Part shown: piece after piece, positions 8,361 through 16,378 of the stretch
Numbering within the stretch: position 1 is the first letter of the stretch
Layout: every line of letters begins with the position of its first letter
NCBI RefSeq assembly: GCF_009796285.1
Contig: NZ_CP047020.1
Location: 5,146,001 to 5,210,000 of the forward strand
DNA length: 64,000 nt
From: Streptomyces broussonetiae
GTDB taxonomy: Bacteria; Actinomycetota; Actinomycetes; Streptomycetales; Streptomycetaceae
Direction of reading: 5' to 3'
Notes under the pieces: generated by a model
The model's input: only the letters and a program-made list of their open reading frames with translations
What the model was told of the DNA's origin: nothing
Databases searched by the model: none
Program-made: the position numbers and the translations under genes

Positions 8361-9383
8361 ATGCCCATCGCAACCCCCGAGGTCTACAACGAGATGCTCG
8401 ACCGGGCGAAGGCAGGCAAGTTCGCCTACCCGGCCATCAACGTCACCTCGAGCCAGACCCTGAACGCGGCGCTGCGCGGTTTCGCGGAGGCGGAGAGCGA
8501 CGGCATCGTCCAGATCTCGACCGGTGGTGCCGAGTTCCTCGGCGGCCAGTACAGCAAGGACATGGTGACGGGCGCGGTCGCCCTCGCCGAGTACGCGCAC
8601 ATCATCGCCGAGAAGTACCCGGTCAACATCGCGCTGCACACCGACCACTGCCCCAAGGACAAGCTCGACGGGTACGTGCGTCCGCTGATCGCGGTCTCCG
8701 AGGAGCGCGTGAAGGCCGGCAAGAACCCGCTCTTCCAGTCGCACATGTGGGACGGCTCCGCCGAGACCCTCGCCGACAACCTCGCCATCGCCCAGGAGCT
8801 GCTGGAGCGCACCCGCGCCGCCCACATCATCCTCGAGGTCGAGATCACCCCGACCGGCGGTGAGGAGGACGGCGTCTCGCACGAGATCAACGACTCGCTG
8901 TACACGACGGTCGAGGACGCGATCCGCACCGCCGAGGCCCTCGGCCTCGGTGAGAAGGGCCGCTACCTGCTCGCCGCCTCCTTCGGCAACGTCCACGGCG
9001 TGTACAAGCCGGGCAACGTCGTGCTCCGCCCCGACCTGCTGAAGGAGCTGAACGACGGCGTCGCCGCGAAGTTCGGCAAGACCTCCCCGTTCGACTTCGT
9101 CTTCCACGGCGGCTCCGGCTCCACCGAGCAGGAGATCCTCACCGCGCTGGAGAACGGCGTCGTGAAGATGAACCTGGACACGGACACCCAGTACGCCTTC
9201 ACCCGTCCGGTCGCGGGCCACATGTTCGCGAACTACGACGGCGTCCTGAAGGTCGACGGCGAGGTCGGCGACAAGAAGGCCTACGACCCGCGCACCTGGG
9301 GCAAGCTGGCCGAGGCGTCGATGGCCGCGCGTGTCGTCGAGGCCACGAAGAACCTGCGCTCGGCGGGCAACAAGATCAAGTAA
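8361..9383 (+). CDS. fba: Fructose-bisphosphate aldolase, class II
   Basis: 340 residues of a zinc-dependent class II aldolase. Zinc and substrate motifs are clear: ALHTDHCPKD, LEVEITPTGGEEDG, NVHGVYKPGN and FHGGSGST. It cleaves fructose 1,6-bisphosphate into dihydroxyacetone phosphate and glyceraldehyde 3-phosphate. The ATG at 8361 follows AAGGAG at ideal spacing. The less biased codon use (many Lys/Asn/Glu, optimal C-ending codons) fits high expression. A strong hairpin follows at 9425. Confidence 0.95.
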   Translation: MPIATPEVYNEMLDRAKAGKFAYPAINVTSSQTLNAALRGFAEAESDGIVQISTGGAEFLGGQYSKDMVTGAVALAEYAHIIAEKYPVNIALHTDHCPKDKLDGYVRPLIAVSEERVKAGKNPLFQSHMWDGSAETLADNLAIAQELLERTRAAHIILEVEITPTGGEEDGVSHEINDSLYTTVEDAIRTAEALGLGEKGRYLLAASFGNVHGVYKPGNVVLRPDLLKELNDGVAAKFGKTSPFDFVFHGGSGSTEQEILTALENGVVKMNLDTDTQYAFTRPVAGHMFANYDGVLKVDGEVGDKKAYDPRTWGKLAEASMAARVVEATKNLRSAGNKIK

Positions 9384-9424
9384 GCGGTACGTCCCTTTTC
9401 TGGTACGCCCGTTACTCCTTCGGT

Positions 9425-9455
9425 GGGCCCGGCGGCTGTCTGCAGCGCCGGGCCC
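9425..9455 (+). terminator. Terminator after fba
   Basis: GGGCCCGGCG at 9425-9434 pairs perfectly with CGCCGGGCCC at 9446-9455 over an 11-base loop. No long T-run follows, as is common in streptomycetes. It lies between fba and the efflux pump gene. Confidence 0.65.
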
Positions 9456-9472
9456 GCTGTATACCTGAGGAC

Positions 9473-10930
9473 ATGCCCGATGTCCGGCTGGCCTCGCCCC
9501 AGGGCAAGTGGATCCTGCTCACCACGATCCTCGGCTCCAGTATGGCCCTGCTGGACTCGACCGTCGTCAATGTCGCGCTGCCGCGCATCGGCCGCGACCT
9601 GGGCGCGAGCCTGGCCTCGCTGCAGTGGACGGTCAACGCGTACATGGTCACGCTGGCCGGCCTGATCCTGCTGGGCGGCTCGCTCGGCGACCGCTACGGC
9701 CGCCGGAAGATCTTCGTGGTGGGCGTGGTCTGGTTCGCGGCGGCGTCGTTGCTGTGCGGCCTGGCGCTGAACCCGGCCATGCTGATCGCCTCACGGGCGC
9801 TGCAGGGCGTCGGGGGAGCGCTCCTCACCCCCGGTTCCCTGGCGCTGATCCAGGCCTCCTTCCACCCCGACGACCGCAGCAGCGCGGTCGGCCTGTGGTC
9901 CGGCTTCGGCGGGATCGGCGCGGCCGTCGGCCCGTTCCTGGGCGGCTGGCTGGTGAGCGGTCCCGGCTGGCGCTGGGTGTTCCTGCTGAACGTCCCGCTG
10001 GCACTGCTGTGCGTTCCGGTCGCCCTGCGGCACGTCCCGGAGTCGGCGCAAGGCGGCAGGCACGGCCGCTTCGACGTCCTGGGCGCGGTGCTGGGCGCCC
10101 TGGCTCTGGCCCTGCTGACGTACGCGCTGATCGAGGCCAGGACGGGCTCGGTGGCGGTGGCGCTGAGCGCGGCGGCCGGGCTGGTGGCGGCGGTGGCCTT
10201 CGTCCACGTCGAACGGCACCGCCCGGACCCGATGCTCCCGCCGGACATCTTCGCCTCGCGCCAGTTCACGGCGGTCAACCTGGTCACCGTGTGCGTGTAC
10301 GCGGCCTTCGGGGGCTTCTTCTTCCTGGTGGCGCTGCAACTGCAGGTGGTGGCGGGCTACTCGCCGCTGGCGGCCGGTACGGCGCTGCTGCCGACGACGG
10401 TCCTGATGCTGCTGTTCTCCGCCCGCTCCGGCGCCCTGGCCGACCGCACCGGCCCGCGCCTGCCCCTGACGGCCGGCCCTCTCCTGTGCGCGGCGGCGAT
10501 GCTGCTGATGCTGCGGGTGGGCCCGCACGCTGCCTACCTCACGGACGTCCTGCCCGCCTTGCTGGTGATGGGCGCCGGCATGGTCACCCTGGTGGCCCCT
10601 TTGACGGCGACGGTCCTTGCCTCGGTGGACACCGCCCGCGCGGGCCTGGCCAGCGGCATCAACAACGCGGCGGCCAGGGCGGCGGGCCTGGTCGCGGTGG
10701 CGGCGCTGCCGCTGCTCACGGGGATGGGGCCGCAGGCGTACCGGGTGCCCACGGCGTTCGACGCGGCGTTCCGGCGGGCCATGCCGATCTGTGCGGGAGT
10801 GCTGGTGCTGGCCTCGGTGACGGCGTTCGCGCTGGTGCGCCGACCGGTCCCCGGGTGCCTGCGGCCGGAATGCCGGACGCACGGCAGCGTGACGGCTCCG
10901 CCGCTGGAGGGGGAGCGGTCTGCTGACTAG
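9473..10930 (+). CDS. MFS drug efflux transporter, DHA2 (14-helix) type
   Basis: 485 residues with about 14 hydrophobic segments. The N-terminal block SSMALLDSTVVNVALPRIGRD and LQWTVNAYMVTLAGLILLGG are hallmarks of the EmrB/QacA branch. Loop 2-3 carries motif A (GSLGDRYGRRKIF), and helix 5 carries the antiporter pattern AVGPFLGGWL. The family exports hydrophobic or cationic compounds in exchange for protons. No regulator is adjacent, so the substrate is unknown. The tail is short and charged. Confidence 0.85.
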   Translation: MPDVRLASPQGKWILLTTILGSSMALLDSTVVNVALPRIGRDLGASLASLQWTVNAYMVTLAGLILLGGSLGDRYGRRKIFVVGVVWFAAASLLCGLALNPAMLIASRALQGVGGALLTPGSLALIQASFHPDDRSSAVGLWSGFGGIGAAVGPFLGGWLVSGPGWRWVFLLNVPLALLCVPVALRHVPESAQGGRHGRFDVLGAVLGALALALLTYALIEARTGSVAVALSAAAGLVAAVAFVHVERHRPDPMLPPDIFASRQFTAVNLVTVCVYAAFGGFFFLVALQLQVVAGYSPLAAGTALLPTTVLMLLFSARSGALADRTGPRLPLTAGPLLCAAAMLLMLRVGPHAAYLTDVLPALLVMGAGMVTLVAPLTATVLASVDTARAGLASGINNAAARAAGLVAVAALPLLTGMGPQAYRVPTAFDAAFRRAMPICAGVLVLASVTAFALVRRPVPGCLRPECRTHGSVTAPPLEGERSAD

Positions 10931-11068
10931 TGCCCCCTCAGGCGACGTTCGCCCCGTGGTGACACCGGCATGCCCCCCGCTGCCTCGAGGGCACGGCAGG
11001 CGCCCCCGCTCACGCTCCCACCCACCCACGCTCCCTCCGCTCGCGCTTGCCCTGCTCGCGCTTGCCTT

Positions 11069-11150
11069 CGCTCACGCTTCCCCCCGCTCACGCTTCCCCC
11101 CCCCGCTCACGCTTCCCCCGCTCACGCTTCCCCCGCTCACGCTCCCCCCG
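11069..11150 (+). repeat. Imperfect tandem repeat of a 15-bp C-rich unit
   Basis: CGCTCACGCTTCCCC recurs at 11069, 11085, 11104 and 11119, with a degenerate copy at 11134; the spacing varies (16, 19, 15, 15) because the C-run differs in length. The unit also fades out upstream (10990-11068). The 377-base gap 10931-11307 otherwise shows no convincing gene; the reading frames across it encode only Pro/Arg/Leu repeats. Confidence 0.7.
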
Positions 11151-11307
11151 GCTCTCGCCCCGCTCGAGCGGGGGACCCCACGGCGCCGCTCCTCGGTGGG
11201 CAAACGGTGCCTGCCGGGCCGCTGGGCCGTGCTGCCTCCGCAGGCCGGCACAGCCAGGCGCTCTTCCGGAGCGCCGGGTCACCGCACGGTGAGCCACACT
11301 GGACCTC

Positions 11308-11721
11308 ATGACGATTCACGAGAACCTCCTCGGCGGCCCGCCCCCGACCCACCTGCCCGACGAACCGGAGCCCCGCGAACTCCTCGCGAACGGCACCGCT
11401 CCCGCGGACGTCGCCGCCAAGTACCCCACCTCCTCCCTCGCCTGGGCCCAGCTGGCCGACGACGCGTTCGAGGCCGGCCGGGTCGTGGAGTCGTACGCCT
11501 ACGCCCGTACGGGCTACCACCGCGGCCTCGACGCCCTGCGCCGCAACGGCTGGAAGGGCCACGGCCCGGTGCCGTGGGAGCACGAGCCGAACCGCGGCTT
11601 CCTGCGCGCCCTGCACGCCCTCGCCCGCGCCGCGCAGGCGATCGGTGAGCAGGAGGAGTACGAGCGCTGCTCGGAGTTCCTCAAGGACTCCTCCCCGGCG
11701 GCCGCCCAGACCCTGGGCTGA
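11308..11721 (+). CDS. DUF3151 family protein, 137 aa
   Basis: Begins MTIHENLLGGPPPTHLPDEP and contains the conserved blocks KYPTSSLAWAQLADDAF, ESYAYARTGYHRGLD, LRRNGWKGHGPVPWEH and NRGFLRALHALARAAQAIGE. It is all-helical, TPR-like and cytoplasmic, with no catalytic residues evident. The family is restricted to actinobacteria and has no known role. It lies just before the kynurenine pathway genes but is separated by 159 bases with its own probable promoter region, so a functional link is not claimed. Confidence 0.8.
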   Translation: MTIHENLLGGPPPTHLPDEPEPRELLANGTAPADVAAKYPTSSLAWAQLADDAFEAGRVVESYAYARTGYHRGLDALRRNGWKGHGPVPWEHEPNRGFLRALHALARAAQAIGEQEEYERCSEFLKDSSPAAAQTLG

Positions 11722-11880
11722 CCCGATCGGCTCCTCGGGGAGCCACCGGTGTGGCCCGTTCGGCAACGGACGGGCCTTGCCGTACGGGAGTCGATTACCG
11801 AGGATGCCGGTGGGGACCGGGGCCCCCGTGCCGGAATCGGCAGGGGCGGACCGCTACCCGGAGTACAGCAGGAGACAGCG

Positions 11881-12729
11881 ATGTCCCAAAAGGCTCATCT
11901 GTCCATCGAGACTCAGGAGCCCGAGACCCCGCATCTCGACTTCGCCGGCACGACGCCGTACGAGGACTACGTCAAGGCCGACGTGCTCACCCACCTCCAG
12001 CACACCCTCTCCGACGATCCCGGAGAAATGGTCTTCCTGGTCACGACCCAGGTCATGGAGCTGTGGTTCACGGTGATCGTGCACGAGTGGGAGACGGCGG
12101 CGAACGCGCTGCGCTCGGACGACGTGCCGATCGCGATCGCCGCGCTCAAGCGCTCCGTACGGGAACTGGAGGCCCTCAACGCCTCCTGGAAGCCGCTCGG
12201 CCGGCTCACTCCCGCCCAGTTCAACTCCTACCGCTCCGCCCTCGGCGAGGGCTCCGGCTTCCAGTCGGCGATGTACCGGCGCATGGAGTTCCTGCTCGGC
12301 GAGAAGTCCGCGTCCATGCTCGTCCCGCACCGCGGCGCCCCCCGCGCCCACGCGGAACTGGAGAAGGCGCTGCACGAGCCCAGCCTGTACGACGAGGTGC
12401 TGCGGCTGATGGCCCGCCGCGGCCATGCCGTGCCCGCCTCCGTCGTCCACCGTGACGTCTCCCAGCGCTACGAGCCCTCCGACCTGGTCGAACAGGCCTG
12501 GACGGCGATCTACTGCGGTGACCAGGACGCCGAACTCGCCCGCCTGGGCGAGGCGTTGTCGGACGTCGCCGAACTGGTCTGGCGCTGGCGCAACGACCAC
12601 CTGGTCGCCACCCGCCGTGCGATGGGCGCAAAGGCCGGCACGGGCGGCTCGGCCGGCGTGGCCTGGCTGGAGAAGCGCGCCCGCAAGAACGTGTTCCCGG
12701 AGCTGTGGACGGCGAGGTCCCATGTCTGA
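11881..12729 (+). CDS. kynA: Tryptophan 2,3-dioxygenase family protein, 282 aa
   Basis: The ATG at 11881 follows GGAGACAG; upstream in-frame codons are not protein-like. Family marks are MVFLVTTQVMELWF near residue 42, SFQSAMYRRMEFLLG-like FQSAMYRRMEFLLG, and the C-terminal WRWRNDHLVATRRAMG (with the haem-ligand His) followed by GTGGSAGVAWLEK and FPELWTAR. It would open the indole ring of L-tryptophan to N-formylkynurenine using haem and oxygen. Odd: where well-studied enzymes have an active-site His in HQxxELW, this one reads TQVMELW. The next gene, kynureninase, overlaps it by eight bases, which supports a place in tryptophan breakdown. Confidence 0.85.
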   Translation: MSQKAHLSIETQEPETPHLDFAGTTPYEDYVKADVLTHLQHTLSDDPGEMVFLVTTQVMELWFTVIVHEWETAANALRSDDVPIAIAALKRSVRELEALNASWKPLGRLTPAQFNSYRSALGEGSGFQSAMYRRMEFLLGEKSASMLVPHRGAPRAHAELEKALHEPSLYDEVLRLMARRGHAVPASVVHRDVSQRYEPSDLVEQAWTAIYCGDQDAELARLGEALSDVAELVWRWRNDHLVATRRAMGAKAGTGGSAGVAWLEKRARKNVFPELWTARSHV

Positions 12730-13915
12730 ACTGTCCCTGCAGGCCGAGAAGCTGGACGCGGCGGACGAGCTGGCCGCGCTGCGTACGCGCTTCGTCCTCG
12801 ACGACGTCGTCTACCTCGACGGCAACTCGCTCGGCGCGCTGCCCGCGCACGTCCCCGACCGGGTGTCGGACGTGGTCCGCCGCCAGTGGGGCGAGCTGCG
12901 CATCCGTTCCTGGGACGAGAGCGGCTGGTGGACCGCGCCCGAGCGGATCGGCGACCGCATCGCCCCCCTGGTCGGCGCGGCACCGGGCCGGATCGTGGTC
13001 GGCGACTCCACAAGTGTCAACGTTTTCAAGGCACTTGTGGCGGCGGTGCGCATGGCGGACGAGGCGGGCGAGGGCCGGAGCGAGATCCTGGTCGACGCCA
13101 CCACGTTCCCCACGGACGGCTACATCGCGCAGTCGGCGGCCCGGCTGACCGGCCGCACCCTGCGCGCGGTGACCCCGTCGCAGGTGCCGGATGCGCTGAG
13201 TGCCCGAACCGCCGCGGTCCTGCTGAACCACGTCGACTACCGGACCGGCCGCCTGCACGACCTGCCCTCTTTGACGTCCGCGATCCACGCGGCGGGCGCC
13301 CTCGCGGTCTGGGACCTGTGCCACAGCGCGGGCGCGCTGCCGGTGGGCCTGGACGAGCACGGGGTCGACCTGGCCGTCGGTTGCACGTACAAGTACCTGA
13401 ACGGGGGCCCGGGTTCACCGGCCTACCTGTACGTGCGCGAGGAGCTGCAGCCCCGCTTCGACTCCCCGCTGCCCGGCTGGAACTCCCACACCGACCCCTT
13501 CGGCATGAGCCCGGACTACGCACCGGCGCCGGGCGCGCCGCGCGGCCGCGTCGGTACACCGGACATCCTCTCCATGCTGGCGCTGGAGGCCGCCCTGGAG
13601 GTCTGGGACGGCGTCTCGGTCGCCGCGGTCCGCGCGAAGTCCCTCGCCCTGACGGACTTCTTCCTGACCTGCGTGCGGGCGTACACCGAGCCGGGCCGCG
13701 TCGAGTCCGTGACTCCCGAGCGTCACGAGGAGCGCGGCAGCCAGGTCGCCCTGCGCTGCCCGGACGCGGGCGAGGTGATGAAACGCCTGATCGCCCGGGG
13801 TGTCGTAGGCGACTTCCGGCATCCAGACGTCCTGCGTTTCGGCTTCACCCCGCTGTATGTCGGCTTCGCCGACGCGGAGCGTGCGGCCCGGATCCTGGCG
13901 GAGGAGCTGGCGTAG
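12722..13915 (+). CDS. kynU: Kynureninase
   Basis: 397 residues from an ATG at 12722 that overlaps the end of kynA. Fold-type I PLP enzyme features are present: VYLDGNSLGALP, GDSTSVNVFKALVAA, LNHVDYRTGRLHDL, WDLCHSAGALPVGLD (cofactor Asp and neighbours), and VGCTYKYLNGGPGSPAYLYV with the Schiff-base lysine. It splits kynurenine into anthranilate and alanine. Coupled translation with kynA and the nearby hydrolase make a complete tryptophan-to-anthranilate route. A strong terminator follows. Confidence 0.92.
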   Translation: MSELSLQAEKLDAADELAALRTRFVLDDVVYLDGNSLGALPAHVPDRVSDVVRRQWGELRIRSWDESGWWTAPERIGDRIAPLVGAAPGRIVVGDSTSVNVFKALVAAVRMADEAGEGRSEILVDATTFPTDGYIAQSAARLTGRTLRAVTPSQVPDALSARTAAVLLNHVDYRTGRLHDLPSLTSAIHAAGALAVWDLCHSAGALPVGLDEHGVDLAVGCTYKYLNGGPGSPAYLYVREELQPRFDSPLPGWNSHTDPFGMSPDYAPAPGAPRGRVGTPDILSMLALEAALEVWDGVSVAAVRAKSLALTDFFLTCVRAYTEPGRVESVTPERHEERGSQVALRCPDAGEVMKRLIARGVVGDFRHPDVLRFGFTPLYVGFADAERAARILAEELA

Positions 13916-13922
13916 GCGACGG

Positions 13923-13962
13923 CCCGGGGGAGGGGTCCGGGACAGCCGGTCCCTCCCCCGGG
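13923..13962 (+). terminator. Terminator after kynU
   Basis: A 12-bp perfect stem: CCCGGGGGAGGG at 13923-13934 and CCCTCCCCCGGG at 13951-13962, with a 16-base loop. It separates kynU from the alpha/beta hydrolase gene. Confidence 0.65.
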
Positions 13963-14123
13963 AGCCGCCGAGAACCGTGCGCACCGCGCCACCCTCACCC
14001 TGCGTGACAACCCCATGTCCGCGCACGTCACCGGCCTGATACCGTCCCCGCGGGCGGCGAACGCAGAGTTCCCCCTCTGGTCCGCCCCACCCCAAACACG
14101 TTCCCTCGCCGAGAGGTTGGAGC

Positions 14124-15041
14124 ATGCCGGACGACGCAGCAGCAGCCCGCGCCGCCGCCGAAGAGGAGTCGGCCTTCTCGCACCCCCCGGTCGACCCCGA
14201 CATCAGCTCCGCGTACGGCGACCACCCCGACCAGGTGATCGACTTCTACGCCCCCCGGTCCACCGCCCCGGACACTCCGGCCCCGCTGGTGGCGGTCCTG
14301 CACGGCGGTGCCTGGCGCGCCCGCTACGACCGCCGGCACATCACCCCGTTCGTGGACTACCTGGCCCGTAGGGGTTTCGCGGTGGCGAACGTCGAGTACC
14401 GCCGGGGCGGGGAGCCTCCCCTGATCCCGGGGCAGAACACGGGGGCGGACGGAGGTGCCGGGGACGGCGCCACCCCTTTGGCAGGCCGCTGGCCGGAGAC
14501 GTTCGACGACGTGGCGGCGGCCCTGGACGCCCTGCCGGACCTCGTCCGCACCGCGCTGCCGCAGGCCGACCCGCGCCGTACGGTGCTGACGGGCCACTCG
14601 GCCGGCGGCCACCTGGCGCTGTGGGCGGCGGCCCGCCACGTCCTGCCTGCGGACGCGCCGTGGCGCACCGGCCGTCCGGCCCCGCTGCGCGGTGTCGTCG
14701 CCCTCGCCCCGATCGCGGACTTCGAGGTGGCGGAGAAACTGGACGTCTGCGGCAACGCGAGCCTGCAACTCCTCGGCGGCCAGGACACCTTCGCCGAACG
14801 CCGGCCGTACGCCGACCCGGTCTTCCTCCTTCCGACGGGCATCGCGACAGCACTCGTCCAGGGGCGTACGGACCGTGAGGTGCCGCACGCGGTGGCCGAG
14901 GCGTACGCCGACGCGGCCGCGAAGGCGGGGGAGGTGGTGGGCCTCACCCTGCTGGAGGATGTGGGCCACTTCCCGCTGATCGACCCGGCGGCGGACGCGT
15001 GCGCGGTGGTGGCGGAGGAGATCGCCCAACTGGCTTGGTGA
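14124..15041 (+). CDS. Alpha/beta hydrolase, probable N-formylkynurenine formamidase
   Basis: 305 residues from an ATG with GAGAGG just before it. The oxyanion motif VLHGGAWRARYD (HGGxW is typical of arylformamidases), the nucleophile elbow TGHSAGGHLALW (Ser159) and the late LLEDVGHFPLIDP with the catalytic His are all present; the Asp is probably in the stretch before it. Formamidase would turn N-formylkynurenine into kynurenine, exactly the step missing between kynA and kynU, so the assignment rests on motif plus position. It could also be a general esterase. It is not in the same transcript as kynU if the hairpin at 13923 is a full terminator. Confidence 0.65.
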   Translation: MPDDAAAARAAAEEESAFSHPPVDPDISSAYGDHPDQVIDFYAPRSTAPDTPAPLVAVLHGGAWRARYDRRHITPFVDYLARRGFAVANVEYRRGGEPPLIPGQNTGADGGAGDGATPLAGRWPETFDDVAAALDALPDLVRTALPQADPRRTVLTGHSAGGHLALWAAARHVLPADAPWRTGRPAPLRGVVALAPIADFEVAEKLDVCGNASLQLLGGQDTFAERRPYADPVFLLPTGIATALVQGRTDREVPHAVAEAYADAAAKAGEVVGLTLLEDVGHFPLIDPAADACAVVAEEIAQLAW

Positions 15042-15082
15042 CAGCGGGAGTCCGGCCCTTGGGGGCCGGCCCCGGTCATACC

Positions 15083-15120
15083 CGTAGTACCTGAGAGCTA
15101 CCCCGCAGGACAGCTCTCGG
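15083..15120 (+). promoter_or_regulatory. Inverted-repeat element, copy 1, before the hydrolase/two-component operon
   Basis: CGTAGTACCTGAGAG at 15083-15097 is identical to a site at 20031. The dyad is GAGAGCT (15093-15099) and AGCTCTC (15112-15118) around a 12-base spacer ACCCCGCAGGAC. The second copy keeps the spacer length and most of its bases while both arms change together. It lies 83 bases before the start codon at 15203. Most likely an operator for a NarL-type regulator. Confidence 0.6.
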
Positions 15121-15202
15121 GCGGGACGCCGACGACACGCCCCGATCCATAACTTCCTTCTCGGATGAGCCCGATGGCCGGGCATCCGAAAGGAAGCCGA
15201 CC

Positions 15203-16378
15203 ATGGGCCGCGCCCACCCACAGCCCCCCACACCGCCCCTCGCCGACGAGGCCACCTCACACATACCGGTGGACTCCGGTTCGGCCCTGCCCTTCCCGTC
15301 CCGCGGACTGCGGCCGCCGGCGGCGAACCCGTCCCGCGAGGGCCCCCCGCACCCGACGACGAAACGGTCACGAGCGGTGCGGTCGGGAAACCGCATCCCG
15401 CCGAAGCCGAAACGCGCCCGCATCCGACGATGGCGCCGCGCCCTTCTCGCCACCCTCCTGACCACCGCCATCGCCGCCCCCCTCTCCGCCGCCACCGCCC
15501 ACCCCCGGATCCCCGCCCCCCGCCCCGCCTCCCTCCCCGCACTCACGGCGGCAACCCTCCACACCACCTACGAAGCCAACCGAGCCGATGCCACCGAGGC
15601 CGCCCGCATGGCCGCGGCCCACGGCGACAGCCACCGCGCCGCCGCCGACCGAGCCCTCGCCGCCCCCACCCGCCATCTCCTCACCTTCGACGGCCGGGGC
15701 ACCGGCCGGGCCACGGAGGTCCTCGGCGACCTCGCCCACGCCGACCGCATCGCCGTCCTGGTCCCGGGCTCGGACACCTCCCTGGACACCTACGCCCGCT
15801 TCCACAGGACCGCCGCGGCGCTGTACGCGGACCTCACCCACCGCGCCCGCCGGGGCACCCGCGTCGCCGTCATCGCCTGGCTCGGCTACGAGACCCCGGC
15901 CACGGTCAGCACCACCGTCACCACGACCGCCCGCGCCGACGAAGCCGCCCCCCGCCTGCGGGCCTTCGTCCGAGGCCTGCGCGCGGCGGCCGAGCCGCGG
16001 GCGCACACGGCCCTGATCTGCCACTCCTACGGCACGGTCGTCTGCGGCCGAGCCGCCCCCGGCCTGGACGCCGACGACATCGTCCTGGTCGGCAGCCCCG
16101 GCACCGGCGCCGGCTCCGCCGCCGCCCTGCACGCCCGCGCCCGGATCTGGGCCGCCCGCGGCGGCGGCGACTGGATCGCCCATGTCCCGCACGTCAGCGT
16201 GCACCTCTTCGGCGCCACGATCGGCTTCGGCACCGACCCGGTCTCCCGCGCCTTCGGCGCCCGGGTCTTCGACGCCGCCGACGCCCAGCACAGCGGCTAC
16301 TTCACCCCGGGCTCGGTCTCTCTCGCCAACCTGGCCCGGATCACCCTCGGCGAGACCTCGGAGGTGACCCGTGCCTGA
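15203..16378 (+). CDS. Membrane-anchored or secreted alpha/beta hydrolase, DUF1023 type
   Basis: The ATG at 15203 follows AAGGAAG. A long, basic, Pro-rich cytoplasmic lead of about 75 residues precedes one hydrophobic segment (ALLATLLTTAIAAPLSAAT), so the rest is likely outside the cell. The DUF1023 hydrolase core is clear: HLLTFDGRGTGRATEVLGD, IAVLVPGSDTSLDTYARF, VAVIAWLGYETP and the nucleophile elbow ALICHSYGTVVCGR, followed by DIVLVGSPGTG. The family is found almost only in actinobacteria, substrate unknown. It is the first gene of a four-gene operon (8-base overlap with the acyltransferase), so it may act on a cell-surface ester sensed by the downstream kinase. Confidence 0.75.
   Translation: MGRAHPQPPTPPLADEATSHIPVDSGSALPFPSRGLRPPAANPSREGPPHPTTKRSRAVRSGNRIPPKPKRARIRRWRRALLATLLTTAIAAPLSAATAHPRIPAPRPASLPALTAATLHTTYEANRADATEAARMAAAHGDSHRAAADRALAAPTRHLLTFDGRGTGRATEVLGDLAHADRIAVLVPGSDTSLDTYARFHRTAAALYADLTHRARRGTRVAVIAWLGYETPATVSTTVTTTARADEAAPRLRAFVRGLRAAAEPRAHTALICHSYGTVVCGRAAPGLDADDIVLVGSPGTGAGSAAALHARARIWAARGGGDWIAHVPHVSVHLFGATIGFGTDPVSRAFGARVFDAADAQHSGYFTPGSVSLANLARITLGETSEVTRA

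Noticed and set aside
10956..11648. Open frames across the C-rich repeat that encode Leu-Pro-Pro and His-Ala-Ser repeats
   Set aside because: They follow the 15-bp repeat in several frames at once, lack ribosome sites and overlap the well supported DUF3151 gene.
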